Shown in pieces: positions 37,225 through 45,902 of a stretch of DNA of 64,000 nucleotides. A program made the translations under genes and the position numbers. The notes beneath the pieces are model-generated. The model was not told where the DNA came from. It ran no database searches and saw only the letters and a program-made list of their open reading frames with translations. Positions within the stretch are counted from its first letter, which is position 1. Every line of letters starts with the position of its first letter. This DNA comes from Winogradskya humida (lineage in GTDB: Bacteria > Actinomycetota > Actinomycetes > Mycobacteriales > Micromonosporaceae). The stretch lies in the NCBI RefSeq assembly GCF_016862215.1, contig NZ_BOMN01000033.1:1-64000 (forward strand). The letters are read 5' to 3'.

Positions 37225-38793
37225 TCAGCCGCGAGGGTGGACGGGTGGGCCTGCCACGTCGCAGTAAGTGCGGACGGGGCTGTCCTCTCTGGTGTGGTCG
37301 GTCGGCATCGGGTTACCCGCGGTCGAATCCGCGCCCGCGTCGGCATCCGAGGTCGGGGTGTCGGACGGGGTGTCGGGGGAGTGGGCCGGGAGACGGGTGG
37401 GGACGAAGATCAGGGCGAGGATTGCTCCGCCGGTCATGAGGGCGGCGCAGAGGAGCATGGAGTTCCGGTAGGTCGGGTGGAGGGTGGCCGGGTCGGTGAG
37501 GTTGCCGGTGCCGATGCCTGCGGCCAGGGGCAGGATCGCCACGGAGAGCAGGCCTGCCGCGCGGGCCACCGCGTTGTTCACGCCGCTGGCCACGCCGGCG
37601 TAGGCATCGTCCAGGGAGCCGAGGGCTGTTGCTGTCAGGGGTGCGACCAGCAGGGACAGGCCGAGGCCGAAGACGATGACCGGGGGCAGGACGTCGGTGA
37701 GGTAGGACGCGTTCGTGCCGATCCTGGACATCCAGATCAGGGCCGCCGCGCAGATCAGCGGACCGACGGTCATGGGGATACGGGGGCCGATCCGCTGGCC
37801 GAGGGCGCCGGCGCGGGCCGAGAGCAGCAGCATCAGGACCGTCACGGGGAGCAGGGCGAGGCCGCCGGTGAGCGGGCTGAAGCCGGCCACCACCTGGAGG
37901 TTGAGGACGACCAGGAAGAAGACGCCGCCGTTGGCCGCGTAGACCAGGAAAGTGACGAGGTTGGCGGCGCTGAAGGCCTTCGAGCCGAAGATGGTGAGCG
38001 GGAGCATCGGGTGGGGGGAGCGGCGTTCGTTGAGCACGAAGCCCGCCAGGCCCAGGACGCCGATCGCCAGGGACACCAGCACGGCGGGGCTGCCCGGGCC
38101 GCTCTCCGGCCAGGCCGTGAAGCCGTACGTGAGGCCGCCCAGGCCGGCTGCTCCGGTGAGCACCCCGGTCACGTCGAGCTCGCGGGCAGCCGCCGGGTTG
38201 CGGGACTCGGGGACGTGGCGCGCGGTCACGAGCAGGACCAGCGCCGCGATCGGGACGTTGATCAGGAAGATCAGGCGCCAGTTGGAGAGCTCCACGATCC
38301 AGCCGCCGAGGAACGGGCCGAGCGCCCCGCCGATGCCGCCGAGCCCGGACCAGGCCCCGATGGCCCTGGCGCGGTCCTCACGGGTGAACGATGCCTCGAG
38401 GATGGCCAGTGCGCCGGGGGTGAGCAGCGCGCCGCCGATGCCCTGGAGGACCCGTGCGGCGATCAGCAGCTCGACGTTGGGGGCGAGCCCGCACAGCAGG
38501 GACGCGGCCGCGAACCAGGCGATGCCGATCATGAAGAGTCGTTTGCGCCCGTAACGGTCGCCGAGCGAGCCGCCGAGCAGGATCAGCGAGGCCAGGCTGA
38601 GCGCGTAGCCGTTGATCGTCCACTGCAGGCCGGCCGCGTCCGCGTCGAGTTCCTTGCCGATCGCCGGGAGCGCGATGTTGACGACGGTGGAGTCGATGAA
38701 GGCGAGCGAGGAGCCGAGCACGGTGGCCAGCAGCACCCACCGGCCGGCGGGGGTGCTGTAACGCACGAGGCGGGAGTCTGGCCTGAGATCCAT
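37225..38793 (-). CDS. MFS transporter, DHA2 (EmrB/QacA) family drug exporter
   Basis: The ~522-aa product has about 14 hydrophobic segments and the DHA2 hallmarks: LGSSLAFIDSTVVNIALPAI in TM1, LQWTINGYALSLASLILLGG, GSLGDRYGRKRLFM (motif A), RVLQGIGGALLTPGALAIL, and a central motif C-like GALGPFLGGWIV. Such proteins are proton-driven exporters of lipophilic drugs. The C-terminus carries a hydrophilic Asp/Thr-rich tail of ~50 residues, longer than usual. The ATG at 38793 is preferred; a GTG at 38802 is possible. Confidence 0.92.
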   Translation of the reverse strand: MDLRPDSRLVRYSTPAGRWVLLATVLGSSLAFIDSTVVNIALPAIGKELDADAAGLQWTINGYALSLASLILLGGSLGDRYGRKRLFMIGIAWFAAASLLCGLAPNVELLIAARVLQGIGGALLTPGALAILEASFTREDRARAIGAWSGLGGIGGALGPFLGGWIVELSNWRLIFLINVPIAALVLLVTARHVPESRNPAAARELDVTGVLTGAAGLGGLTYGFTAWPESGPGSPAVLVSLAIGVLGLAGFVLNERRSPHPMLPLTIFGSKAFSAANLVTFLVYAANGGVFFLVVLNLQVVAGFSPLTGGLALLPVTVLMLLLSARAGALGQRIGPRIPMTVGPLICAAALIWMSRIGTNASYLTDVLPPVIVFGLGLSLLVAPLTATALGSLDDAYAGVASGVNNAVARAAGLLSVAILPLAAGIGTGNLTDPATLHPTYRNSMLLCAALMTGGAILALIFVPTRLPAHSPDTPSDTPTSDADAGADSTAGNPMPTDHTREDSPVRTYCDVAGPPVHPRG

Positions 38794-38885
38794 AGCGGTC
38801 ACGCTACGCGGGGGTCATGGCCGCGGCATCGGTAAAAGGACTGTGGCGCGGGCCCCTTGAGTAGCCGCCGGGACCCGACGAAGGA

Positions 38886-39368
38886 TCAAGCGATCCGGCG
38901 CAGCGGCACGTGAACGGGGTGCGAAACAGGTTTGCCGACTGCGGCCCGCGCCGCGAGCAGGGCAGCGTTGGCGGCGGCGCAGGGCTTGGAACCGCTGCGC
39001 TCACGGCGTACCAATAAGGCTTGAAGTCTTGTTTCCAGTTCTGAGCGGTGGAACGGCTTGGTCAGGTAGTCGTCGGCCCCGGCGTTCATCGCGGCCATGA
39101 TCCGGCCGCCGCTCACATCCGCGCTGACCATCATGATCGGCAGATTCGCCGTCTCCGGCGCGGCCCGCAGCCGCCCGCAGACCACGATCCCCGAGGCCCC
39201 CGGCATCCGCATGTCCAGCAGCACGGCATCGATCCCGCCACCCTGAGCGGCCCGCACGGCCGAATCGGCGTCCTCGGCCACCACGACCTCGTGGCCGAAC
39301 CGGTGCAGAGCGAGCGTCATGAGCTCACGATGATCAACATCATCGTCGGCGATGAGCACGGTAGCCAT
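38886..39368 (-). CDS. Single-domain response regulator (receiver)
   Basis: The 160-aa product has a complete CheY-like receiver: acidic pocket (LIADDDVDH), phospho-acceptor Asp in VLLDMRMPGASG, conserved MVSAD and Lys in DYLTKPF. It starts at an ATG at 39368 with GGAGG seven bases upstream. After the receiver there is only a ~40-residue Ala-rich tail and no DNA-binding domain. It is divergent from the GGDEF-EAL gene 120 bp away, so a role in a cyclic-di-GMP signalling path is plausible. Confidence 0.9.
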   Translation of the reverse strand: MATVLIADDDVDHRELMTLALHRFGHEVVVAEDADSAVRAAQGGGIDAVLLDMRMPGASGIVVCGRLRAAPETANLPIMMVSADVSGGRIMAAMNAGADDYLTKPFHRSELETRLQALLVRRERSGSKPCAAANAALLAARAAVGKPVSHPVHVPLRRIA

Positions 39369-39487
39369 GGCGACACCTCCAGCCGGTCGATTCGGGGTCC
39401 ACCACCCTGTTCGGCCAACCCCCAAGATCCACTGAGCTGTTTCCGGGCGAGAAGCAAAAGTAAAGCTGTGCTCAAGACGAAGGGTTT

Positions 39488-41737
39488 GTGACCGATCAGG
39501 CAGATGTGAACTGGAATCGAGTCCTCGCCGCGATCATCGGGCTCTACGTGCTCGGGGTCGTGGGGCAGGCGTTCCCGGTGATTTCCGCGCCGGTTGCGGG
39601 GTTGACCATGGCCGCTATCAGCGTGATCGGCGTGGTGGCCGGGGTGCGGGCGGCACGGCAGGCGGGCATCGGGGGGCGGGCGCGCAGGGCCTGGCAGGCG
39701 CTCGCTGTCGGATTTGTCCTGCAGGTGGCCACCTTGGTGATTTTTGTCCTGCCCGGAGCGACGCGGTCGTTCCCCGCGCCGGGGGATCTGGTGCGGATGG
39801 CGATCATCGCTGTGCTGCTCTTCGCCGCTTATTCGTTCCCGTTGGGGACCGTCACGCCGCTGGAGCGGCGGAAGTCCATCTTTGATCTGCTGACCGTGAT
39901 GGTCGCCGGGTCGATGCTGGTCTGGTACCTGGCCGTCGGGCCGTCACTGGACGCGCAGGTGCGGACCGCCGTGGCGACCGCCGCCTATCCCGTGCTCGAT
40001 CTGCTGCTGATTCTCGGGTTCACCCGACTGCTCATGCGGGGTACGGCGGCCGCCGGGAAGTGGTCCGTCATGCCGCTCACCGCGGCGGTCATCGTCCAGT
40101 TCGGGGCGGATGCCTGGGCGAGCTACCAGCAGGTGTACGAGGGTGGCGCCCGGCATGACGCCCCTGAACAGCTCATCGGCATCCTGAGCGTGCTGGCGTT
40201 GCTGGCCGCTGCGGTGGTGGAGCGCAACCGGCAGCCTGAGACCTCGGCACTGCGGTCCGAGACATGCCTGATGCGCAGCAATCTTCCGTACGTCGCCATC
40301 GCCGTCGGTTACGGGCTGATGATTGCCGCGACGGTTCGTGAGGACCACGTGTTCCCGTGGAGCGGCCTGACGGTGGGCGGGATCGGGATCACGCTGCTGG
40401 TGGTGCTGCGCCAGGTCACGATGCAGCGGGAGAGCGACGAGGTCGCCGCCACCGACGGGCTCACCGGGCTGGCCAACCGGGCGAGGGTGACCGGGCATCT
40501 GGTGCAGGCGCTGGAGCGTGATGCCAGGGCGGGGCAGAGCACGGCGGTGCTGATCGTCGACCTGAACGGGTTCAAGCAGGTCAACGACACCAAGGGGCAC
40601 AAGGCCGGTGACCAGCTGCTGACCGGGTTCGCGCGGATGCTGCGGGATGCGATTCTCGGTGCGGACATGGCCGGGCGGCTCGGTGGGGACGAATTCGCGG
40701 TGGTGCTGCACGACATCGGGTCGGAGGTGAACGCCGAGGCTGTCGCACGGCGGATCGTGGCCGGCACCGAGGAGCCGATCGTGATCGACGGCGTACCGGT
40801 GCGGGCCTCCGCCAGCATTGGGATCGCACTGTCCGGCCCGGGACAGTTCGACGCGGATGAGCTGATGCACCGCGCCGACGTGGCGATGTACCACGCCAAG
40901 CGGCGGGGCGGGGAGACGCGCTGGGCCTGCTTCGCGGACACCATGGGCGGCGGCAACGAGCCTTCGCTGGAGGACGAGTTGCAGGTCGCCGTCGGTGCCG
41001 GGCAACTGCGTCTGGTGTTCCAGCCGATCGTCGGGCTGCCCGACGAGGAACTGGCCGGGATCGAGGCGCTGTGCCGCTGGCAGCACCCGCGGCTCGGGCT
41101 GCTCGAAGCGGACGCGTTCATCCCGCTGGCCGAACGGATCGGCGTGATCGAGGAGCTCGGCCGCTGGGTGCTGCGTGAGGCCTGCACGTACGCCCGCCGC
41201 TGGCCCCAGCTCCCCCTGCACGTCAACGTCTCGGCCCGCCAGCTCGAGGCGGACGGTTTCAGCACCGAGGTGCGCACCATCGTCCGCGAGACCGGAATGA
41301 TCGCGAACCAGCTGGTGCTGGAGGTGACCGAGAGCCAGCTGATCGCCAGCGAGGTCCCGGCCGCCCACCTGCGGATCCTCAGCGACGAGGGCATCCGGGT
41401 CGCGCTGGACGACTTCGGCACCGGCTACTCGTCACTGAAGAACCTCACCACCCTGCCGATCGACATGCTCAAGATCGACCGTTGCTTCGTCGCCACCCTG
41501 GACGCCTCCGCCGAGGGCGCGGCGGTCGCGCAGGCGGTGCTGCGACTGGGCCGGGTACTCGGCATGGACACGGTCGCCGAGGGCGTCGAGACGGCGGCCC
41601 AGGCACGCGAACTCACCCTGCTCGGCGCCACCAAGGCACAGGGTCACTACTTCGCCCGCCCCCTGCCGGCCTCCGAGATCGACGACCGGATCGCGGCCTG
41701 GAAGGGCAACCGCTACGGCAGCCGCCTACGCGCCTGA
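39488..41737 (+). CDS. Membrane-bound GGDEF-EAL protein (c-di-GMP synthesis/degradation)
   Basis: The 749-aa product starts at a GTG at 39488. Residues ~10-310 contain about eight to ten hydrophobic segments, an integral membrane sensor. A GGDEF domain follows with intact RLGGDEFAVV (~399) and metal-binding LIVDLNGFKQVND. An EAL domain comes next with the EAL motif in GIEALCRWQHP (~526), loop-6 region DDFGTGYSSL and IDMLKIDR. Both active sites look intact, so it could be a diguanylate cyclase, a phosphodiesterase or both. Its stop overlaps the convergent MazG-like gene by 12 bp. Confidence 0.94.
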   Translation: MTDQADVNWNRVLAAIIGLYVLGVVGQAFPVISAPVAGLTMAAISVIGVVAGVRAARQAGIGGRARRAWQALAVGFVLQVATLVIFVLPGATRSFPAPGDLVRMAIIAVLLFAAYSFPLGTVTPLERRKSIFDLLTVMVAGSMLVWYLAVGPSLDAQVRTAVATAAYPVLDLLLILGFTRLLMRGTAAAGKWSVMPLTAAVIVQFGADAWASYQQVYEGGARHDAPEQLIGILSVLALLAAAVVERNRQPETSALRSETCLMRSNLPYVAIAVGYGLMIAATVREDHVFPWSGLTVGGIGITLLVVLRQVTMQRESDEVAATDGLTGLANRARVTGHLVQALERDARAGQSTAVLIVDLNGFKQVNDTKGHKAGDQLLTGFARMLRDAILGADMAGRLGGDEFAVVLHDIGSEVNAEAVARRIVAGTEEPIVIDGVPVRASASIGIALSGPGQFDADELMHRADVAMYHAKRRGGETRWACFADTMGGGNEPSLEDELQVAVGAGQLRLVFQPIVGLPDEELAGIEALCRWQHPRLGLLEADAFIPLAERIGVIEELGRWVLREACTYARRWPQLPLHVNVSARQLEADGFSTEVRTIVRETGMIANQLVLEVTESQLIASEVPAAHLRILSDEGIRVALDDFGTGYSSLKNLTTLPIDMLKIDRCFVATLDASAEGAAVAQAVLRLGRVLGMDTVAEGVETAAQARELTLLGATKAQGHYFARPLPASEIDDRIAAWKGNRYGSRLRA

Positions 41738-42043
41738 GGCCGGGAGACGTACGAGCCACTTCTCAGCAACCTCAGCCGCCACATCGACGTCGAGATGCCG
41801 GGCCAGCAGAAGCAGCTGGCACAACACGTCGGCCACCTCCGCGCCCACGTTCGCCTGGAGCTGCTCCGGCGTGTGACCCTTCGGACGCGCTTGCCCGGAA
41901 CGCATCAGGAACGCCTGGGTCAGCTCGCCGACCTCTTCCTGCAGCTTGAGCATGAACCACGCCTCGTCGCGCCGGATGTCGAAAACCTCGGCATACCGCT
42001 GGGAGATGAGCTCGACGTCGTCGGTGAGTCGCTGCAGGTCCAT
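41726..42043 (-). CDS. MazG-like nucleotide pyrophosphohydrolase
   Basis: The 105-aa product from the ATG at 42043 carries the all-alpha NTP pyrophosphatase signature: KLQEEVGELTQAFL (EExxE) and a distal EVADVLCQLLLL (ExxD) that coordinate Mg2+. The length fits single-domain MazG-like proteins, which hydrolyse (d)NTPs to monophosphates. An upstream start at 42082 is possible, as no strong ribosome binding site marks either. It lies 17 bp downstream of the TOPRIM-like gene on the same strand and may be transcribed with that module. Confidence 0.82.
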   Translation of the reverse strand: MDLQRLTDDVELISQRYAEVFDIRRDEAWFMLKLQEEVGELTQAFLMRSGQARPKGHTPEQLQANVGAEVADVLCQLLLLARHLDVDVAAEVAEKWLVRLPASGA

Positions 42044-42060
42044 AGTTGTTGGTCGCCGAT

Positions 42061-42702
42061 CTAGGTAGTCAGGCTGCGGCATGCCTGATCAACGTCGTTC
42101 ACCATTTTTTGCCAGCTTGACAGTTTGGTGACCGGGCCATGGCAGTCTAGGCGTTCGAGCAGGAGGCGCCGGTGGTCGAAGAACCTTTTTCTTTGGAGTT
42201 CGTGGCGCCGCCCTTTGACGTCGGCAGCATTCAGTAGAGCCATCTGCAATAGATGCTTCGGATCTGCTCGAGCCTCAACCTCGTTACGCTTGGGTAGGTC
42301 GAGAGGTTTCTTGCCGCTGGGATTTCCGGCGACGAACCGTATCTCCGACTCGTCCAGAAGTAGCCAGGCTTCCGTCATTCTGACGGGAATCACCGGAATG
42401 ATGCGAGGTACTTTGGAGAGCGTTTTAGTGGCATCTTCGATTTCTCGTCGCCGGGCGGGGTCGCCGGCGTTGTCCGCGTCGCGATGCACCACAACCACAT
42501 CGAACGGGCCGCCGTTGAGTAACTCACCAGCCTTGAGGCGGTTCGCGACGTCCTTCGGGACCCTGCCCAGGCGGTTGAAGTCCGGCTTGCTCAGCCGCAG
42601 CTCCACGCCGCGTTCGAAGAACAGGCGTTCGACGAAGTCGGCGATGGGCATGTCAGAGGTGCCCTCGGCGACAAAGAGTCCATCGAAAACCGGACTTGTC
42701 AT
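42061..42702 (-). CDS. TOPRIM-like putative nuclease partner of the AAA ATPase (DUF4276-like)
   Basis: The 213-aa product starts at an ATG at 42702 overlapping the stop of the ATPase gene (ATGA). Its N-terminus has the TOPRIM-type acid (LFVAEGTSD, Glu13), then a hydrophobic strand ending in D-x-D (VVVVHRDADNAG, Asp75/Asp77). Further on is a RMTEAWLLLDESE segment like that in DUF4276 proteins and OLD-type TOPRIM nucleases. In known pairs, the ATPase senses and the TOPRIM protein cleaves nucleic acid. Exact family assignment needs a profile search; the acidic motifs and the gene pair are what I see directly. Confidence 0.72.
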   Translation of the reverse strand: MTSPVFDGLFVAEGTSDMPIADFVERLFFERGVELRLSKPDFNRLGRVPKDVANRLKAGELLNGGPFDVVVVHRDADNAGDPARRREIEDATKTLSKVPRIIPVIPVRMTEAWLLLDESEIRFVAGNPSGKKPLDLPKRNEVEARADPKHLLQMALLNAADVKGRRHELQRKRFFDHRRLLLERLDCHGPVTKLSSWQKMVNDVDQACRSLTT

Positions 42703-44126
42703 CCCGCGATCTCCAGGGGGATTCGCAGTTGAGCGCCGACCGGAGCCGCAACGTAGTAGGTGACGTCCGCGGTGGTGAAGGAATGTGAGTGGTTGGTCGA
42801 GCGCCACGAGTCGCGGTAGGGCAACAAGGTGAGCGCGCGGGTCACATCGCCCTCGGCGTGACGATAACTTCGGACCTCAGCAAGAAGTAGATCCGCCGGG
42901 TCGCAGAGCTGAACGACACCCGGAGAGTGTGTATTAACTATGACCTGGCGAAATGGATTGCCCTCGTCCGGCGCAAAATCGGGATCGATGGCGAGATCCT
43001 GAATAAGACTGATCATGGCCTGCAGGTTGGCGGGATGGATGCCGTTCTCGGGCTCCTCCATGCACATGAGGCCGGTGAAGCTGGGATCCTCGAGAAGGAC
43101 GCAGAGTGCGAGGAAGCGAAGTGTTCCTTCGGAGAGTGCGCGGGCTGGGAGTCGCAGCCCGCCCTTCTCATGGAGAAAAAGCGTAAATACTTCTCTGACC
43201 GGATCGACCTCGACGACAATTTGATCCACATCGACGCCGGCTAGATCGGAAAGGCGGCCGGCGACTCGCGCGTAGACCGCTTCCGGCCGGCTTTCCTCGG
43301 TGACGGGGTCCTTTTCGTGGGCGATTCTGTAGAGCGTTGCGGCGATGTGGCGCCCATCGACGTCAATTGCGCGTGGATCGGTGAGGCTGTCAGGCGCGCG
43401 GAGCGCTGAGGGCTCCAGCGCCAGTCGTCGCCAGCTCTGCATCTCGCGGCGGGCGGCAAGGATCGTCGGGTAGTCATTGGTGGTAACCGTGCTCAGCACC
43501 GTGCGTCCAGCCTTGGCGGCCGCACGCGGCTGAGGACGTCCGAAGCTGCCACCGTCCCCGTGCACGTTGATTACCGTGCCGCCGTCACGAATCTCGGTCG
43601 AGAGGTAGGCGCCACCTCTGCGCTGCCCGAGGATGACTGCGTTGCGGAACTTGGCGGCGCTGTGCATGAACCGGAGATGCTTGCTGGCCTCGCCCTTGTT
43701 GATATGGCGGAGCTCCTCGCCCAGCAGGCTGAGGCGGCCTACGCTGCCTTCGCCTTCGGGCGCCGAGTAGCCCAGGGTGATCTCGTAGCGAAGGAATGTC
43801 GTGGTGGCTTTCGCCGGAGATCCCAGATCATCCTCGACCTCAGCCGGAACGATCATCTCCGCAGCGATGGTTATCTGTCGCTGGTGGTCGCGGTATCCAT
43901 CCCAGAACAGGTCGCGCGGATCGCCGCCGCGCGTGCCCGAGGCGCTACGAACTCGTTGAGATGCCTCTACAAGTGAGTCCGATGCGAGGTACGACAGGAA
44001 TTCGATGGCGTCAAAGATGTTGGACTTTCCGATCCCGTTGGCACCCGCAATACAGGTGAAGGGACCAAAATCCACTTGTAGGTCGAGCAAGTTCTTGAAG
44101 CCCGTGACCTCGAGCCGCGTGAGCAT
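42699..44126 (-). CDS. AAA ATPase of the OLD/SMC-like (AAA_15/AAA_21) type
   Basis: The 475-aa product starts MLTRLEVTGFKNLLDLQVDF and has Walker A GANGIGKS (28-35), an ABC-type signature ALSEGTLRFLAL (~330) and Walker B with following acids in CMEEPENGIHP (~355), plus a final VIVNTHSPGVVQL switch segment. This is the ABC-like ATPase type found in OLD nucleases, PARIS AriA and retron/Gabija-related defence systems. It overlaps the TOPRIM-like gene by 4 bp and starts 13 bp after the PseG-like gene. Its codon use looks less GC-biased than its neighbours (many T/A third positions), which suggests acquisition. Confidence 0.86.
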   Translation of the reverse strand: MLTRLEVTGFKNLLDLQVDFGPFTCIAGANGIGKSNIFDAIEFLSYLASDSLVEASQRVRSASGTRGGDPRDLFWDGYRDHQRQITIAAEMIVPAEVEDDLGSPAKATTTFLRYEITLGYSAPEGEGSVGRLSLLGEELRHINKGEASKHLRFMHSAAKFRNAVILGQRRGGAYLSTEIRDGGTVINVHGDGGSFGRPQPRAAAKAGRTVLSTVTTNDYPTILAARREMQSWRRLALEPSALRAPDSLTDPRAIDVDGRHIAATLYRIAHEKDPVTEESRPEAVYARVAGRLSDLAGVDVDQIVVEVDPVREVFTLFLHEKGGLRLPARALSEGTLRFLALCVLLEDPSFTGLMCMEEPENGIHPANLQAMISLIQDLAIDPDFAPDEGNPFRQVIVNTHSPGVVQLCDPADLLLAEVRSYRHAEGDVTRALTLLPYRDSWRSTNHSHSFTTADVTYYVAAPVGAQLRIPLEIAG

Positions 44127-44139
44127 GTCCCCAGCCTAC

Positions 44140-45171
44140 TCACGAGGAGCCGTGTAGACCTGTGGTCTCTGGCCGTGGCTCATGGTGTTGACCAAGGAGC
44201 GCGTCCGCCACTCGGGCGCAGCCGTTGCCGTCGACCGCGGCCCACGCCCGGGCGGCTATCTCACCTCGCAGGTCCGGAGACTGCAGCAGCTCGCGCAGCG
44301 TGTTGACGGCTTCGGGGCCGAGGGTGGGGAGGTGGCCCAGGCCGGCGGCGAGGCCGTGGGCTGTGGTGCGCTCGTAGCCGAGGATCTGGTTCTCGACCAC
44401 CCAGACGAGGGCGGACGGGAGGCCCAGGCAGAGCAGTTCCCAGGTGGAGGTGCCGCTCGCGCTGATCACCAGGTCCGAGTCGGCGAGCAACTTCGGCAGG
44501 TCGTCGGTCGGCCCGATGATCTCCAGGTGCTGGTGTGAAAGGGGGGAGAGCGACGCCAGCGCGGAGTGAAGATCAGGGTTGGCCGCGATCACGGTTGCGC
44601 TGAACGCCACCCCCGTGTCGATCAAGAGCTGACCCACAACCGGAGCCGCACCGTACGCATCGGTCCCGCCGAAAAATGCGACAACGCGCGGAGTCCCCGT
44701 GCGGGGAGCGGGAACGGCGGCCGGCCGGAGATCGCGAACGGCCCGTCGGAGCAGCGCATAGTCGAGCCCGGTCAGCGCCCCCGTCAGCGGCGTGTCGAGG
44801 TTCTGGTCGACGTAGATGTCAGCCGACTGCCCCCGCAGCGAACCGTCCACGATCGCGAGCACCGTCCGCCCCGAGGCCCGCAACGCCACGGAATGCGACG
44901 CCGGCAGCGTGTACGAGTCGACCACCACCGCGTCGAGGCCCAGCCGGTCCGCGGCGGCGACCAGGCCGACCGGGTCGTACGGTGCGGGGTGCCAGGTCAG
45001 GCCGCGGCTGGTGAGCTGCTGCTCAGCCCAGGGGAGGCCGCCGAGGTCGCTGAGGAAGTGCACGGCGACGCCCCGCGAGGTGAGTTCCTCGGCGAGGGCG
45101 ACGCAGCGGACGAGGTGGCCGACGCCGGTGGAGGGACCGGCGTCGCAGCGGATGCCGACGGTGACGCTCAC
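44140..45171 (-). CDS. PseG/SpsG-like nucleotide-sugar hydrolase or glycosyltransferase-like protein
   Basis: The 343-aa product starts at a GTG at 45171 overlapping the previous stop (GTGA). It has a GT-B-like fold with the PseG/SpsG N-terminal signature (GIRCDAGPSTGVGHLVRCVAL, including the conserved His), a central strand VVVDSYTLP, and a C-terminal half with DLVISASGTSTWELLCLGLPS. PseG removes UDP from UDP-2,4-diacetamido-2,4,6-trideoxy-L-altrose in pseudaminic acid synthesis; SpsG is the spore-coat homologue. It is the last sugar gene of the leftward operon that begins with pseB. Confidence 0.85.
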   Translation of the reverse strand: MSVTVGIRCDAGPSTGVGHLVRCVALAEELTSRGVAVHFLSDLGGLPWAEQQLTSRGLTWHPAPYDPVGLVAAADRLGLDAVVVDSYTLPASHSVALRASGRTVLAIVDGSLRGQSADIYVDQNLDTPLTGALTGLDYALLRRAVRDLRPAAVPAPRTGTPRVVAFFGGTDAYGAAPVVGQLLIDTGVAFSATVIAANPDLHSALASLSPLSHQHLEIIGPTDDLPKLLADSDLVISASGTSTWELLCLGLPSALVWVVENQILGYERTTAHGLAAGLGHLPTLGPEAVNTLRELLQSPDLRGEIAARAWAAVDGNGCARVADALLGQHHEPRPETTGLHGSS

Positions 45172-45902
45172 GCCTGTGCGAGCTCCTTCTGCCGCACGTG
45201 GGCGTTGATCCCGGCGAGCTCGGGCCGGTCGGCGAGCCAGTCCGCGAGGGTGCGGACCGGGACCGGGCGGTCGCCGAAGTGCGCGACGACGGCCTCGATG
45301 AGGTGCCAGTCGTCCTCGGTGTCGAGGGTCAGCCTCAGGTGCGACAGGTCCGGCTGCAGGGTCAGTCCGAGCACGTTGTAATCGTACGGATGCGAGTAGA
45401 CGTACGAGGTCACATGCGTACGGTGATGATCGGTCGCCAGCTTGTCGATCTGCCGCAGCACCTCGGCCCGCACGATCTCCACGTCCAGCCCGCGGGGCAG
45501 CGTGCGCGCGATCGACGTACTCAGGTAGTCGAGGTCCGGGGTCGCCGCGAAGACGTTGGCCGCGAGCATGATCAGCTCGGGGTCGAGCAGCGGGCAGTCG
45601 GCGGTGAACCGCAGCACGGCGTCCGGGTCGTCGCCACGCTCGTCGAGCACGCCCAGGAAGCGGGTGAGCACGTCGTCGACCGGCCCGCGGTAGACCGCAA
45701 CGCCGAGCGCCTCGCATTCGGCGGCCACGGCGTCGTCCCGGTCCTCCACGGTGGTGGCGACCACGATGTCGTCGAGGACGCCGCTCTCCCGTGCGGCCTG
45801 CACAACCCGGTCCAGCACCGTACGCCCACCGAGGCGGCGCAGCACCTTCCCGGGCAGCCGCGTGGAACCCATCCGGGCCTGCACTATGCCGAGTGTCTTC
45901 AT
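45168..45902 (-). CDS. SpsF/PseF-like cytidylyltransferase
   Basis: The 244-aa product opens with the nucleotide-binding signature of CMP-sugar synthetases (GIVQARMGSTRLPGKVL) and continues with VVATTVEDRDD, VLTRFLGVL and FTADCPLLDPELI, as in SpsF/PseF proteins. These enzymes activate nonulosonic-type acids as CMP derivatives, or related sugars in the SpsF branch. The C-terminal LRLTLDTEDDWHLIEAVV is also family-typical. It overlaps the genes on both sides by 4 bp, so it is translationally coupled within the operon. Confidence 0.87.
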   Translation of the reverse strand: MKTLGIVQARMGSTRLPGKVLRRLGGRTVLDRVVQAARESGVLDDIVVATTVEDRDDAVAAECEALGVAVYRGPVDDVLTRFLGVLDERGDDPDAVLRFTADCPLLDPELIMLAANVFAATPDLDYLSTSIARTLPRGLDVEIVRAEVLRQIDKLATDHHRTHVTSYVYSHPYDYNVLGLTLQPDLSHLRLTLDTEDDWHLIEAVVAHFGDRPVPVRTLADWLADRPELAGINAHVRQKELAQA

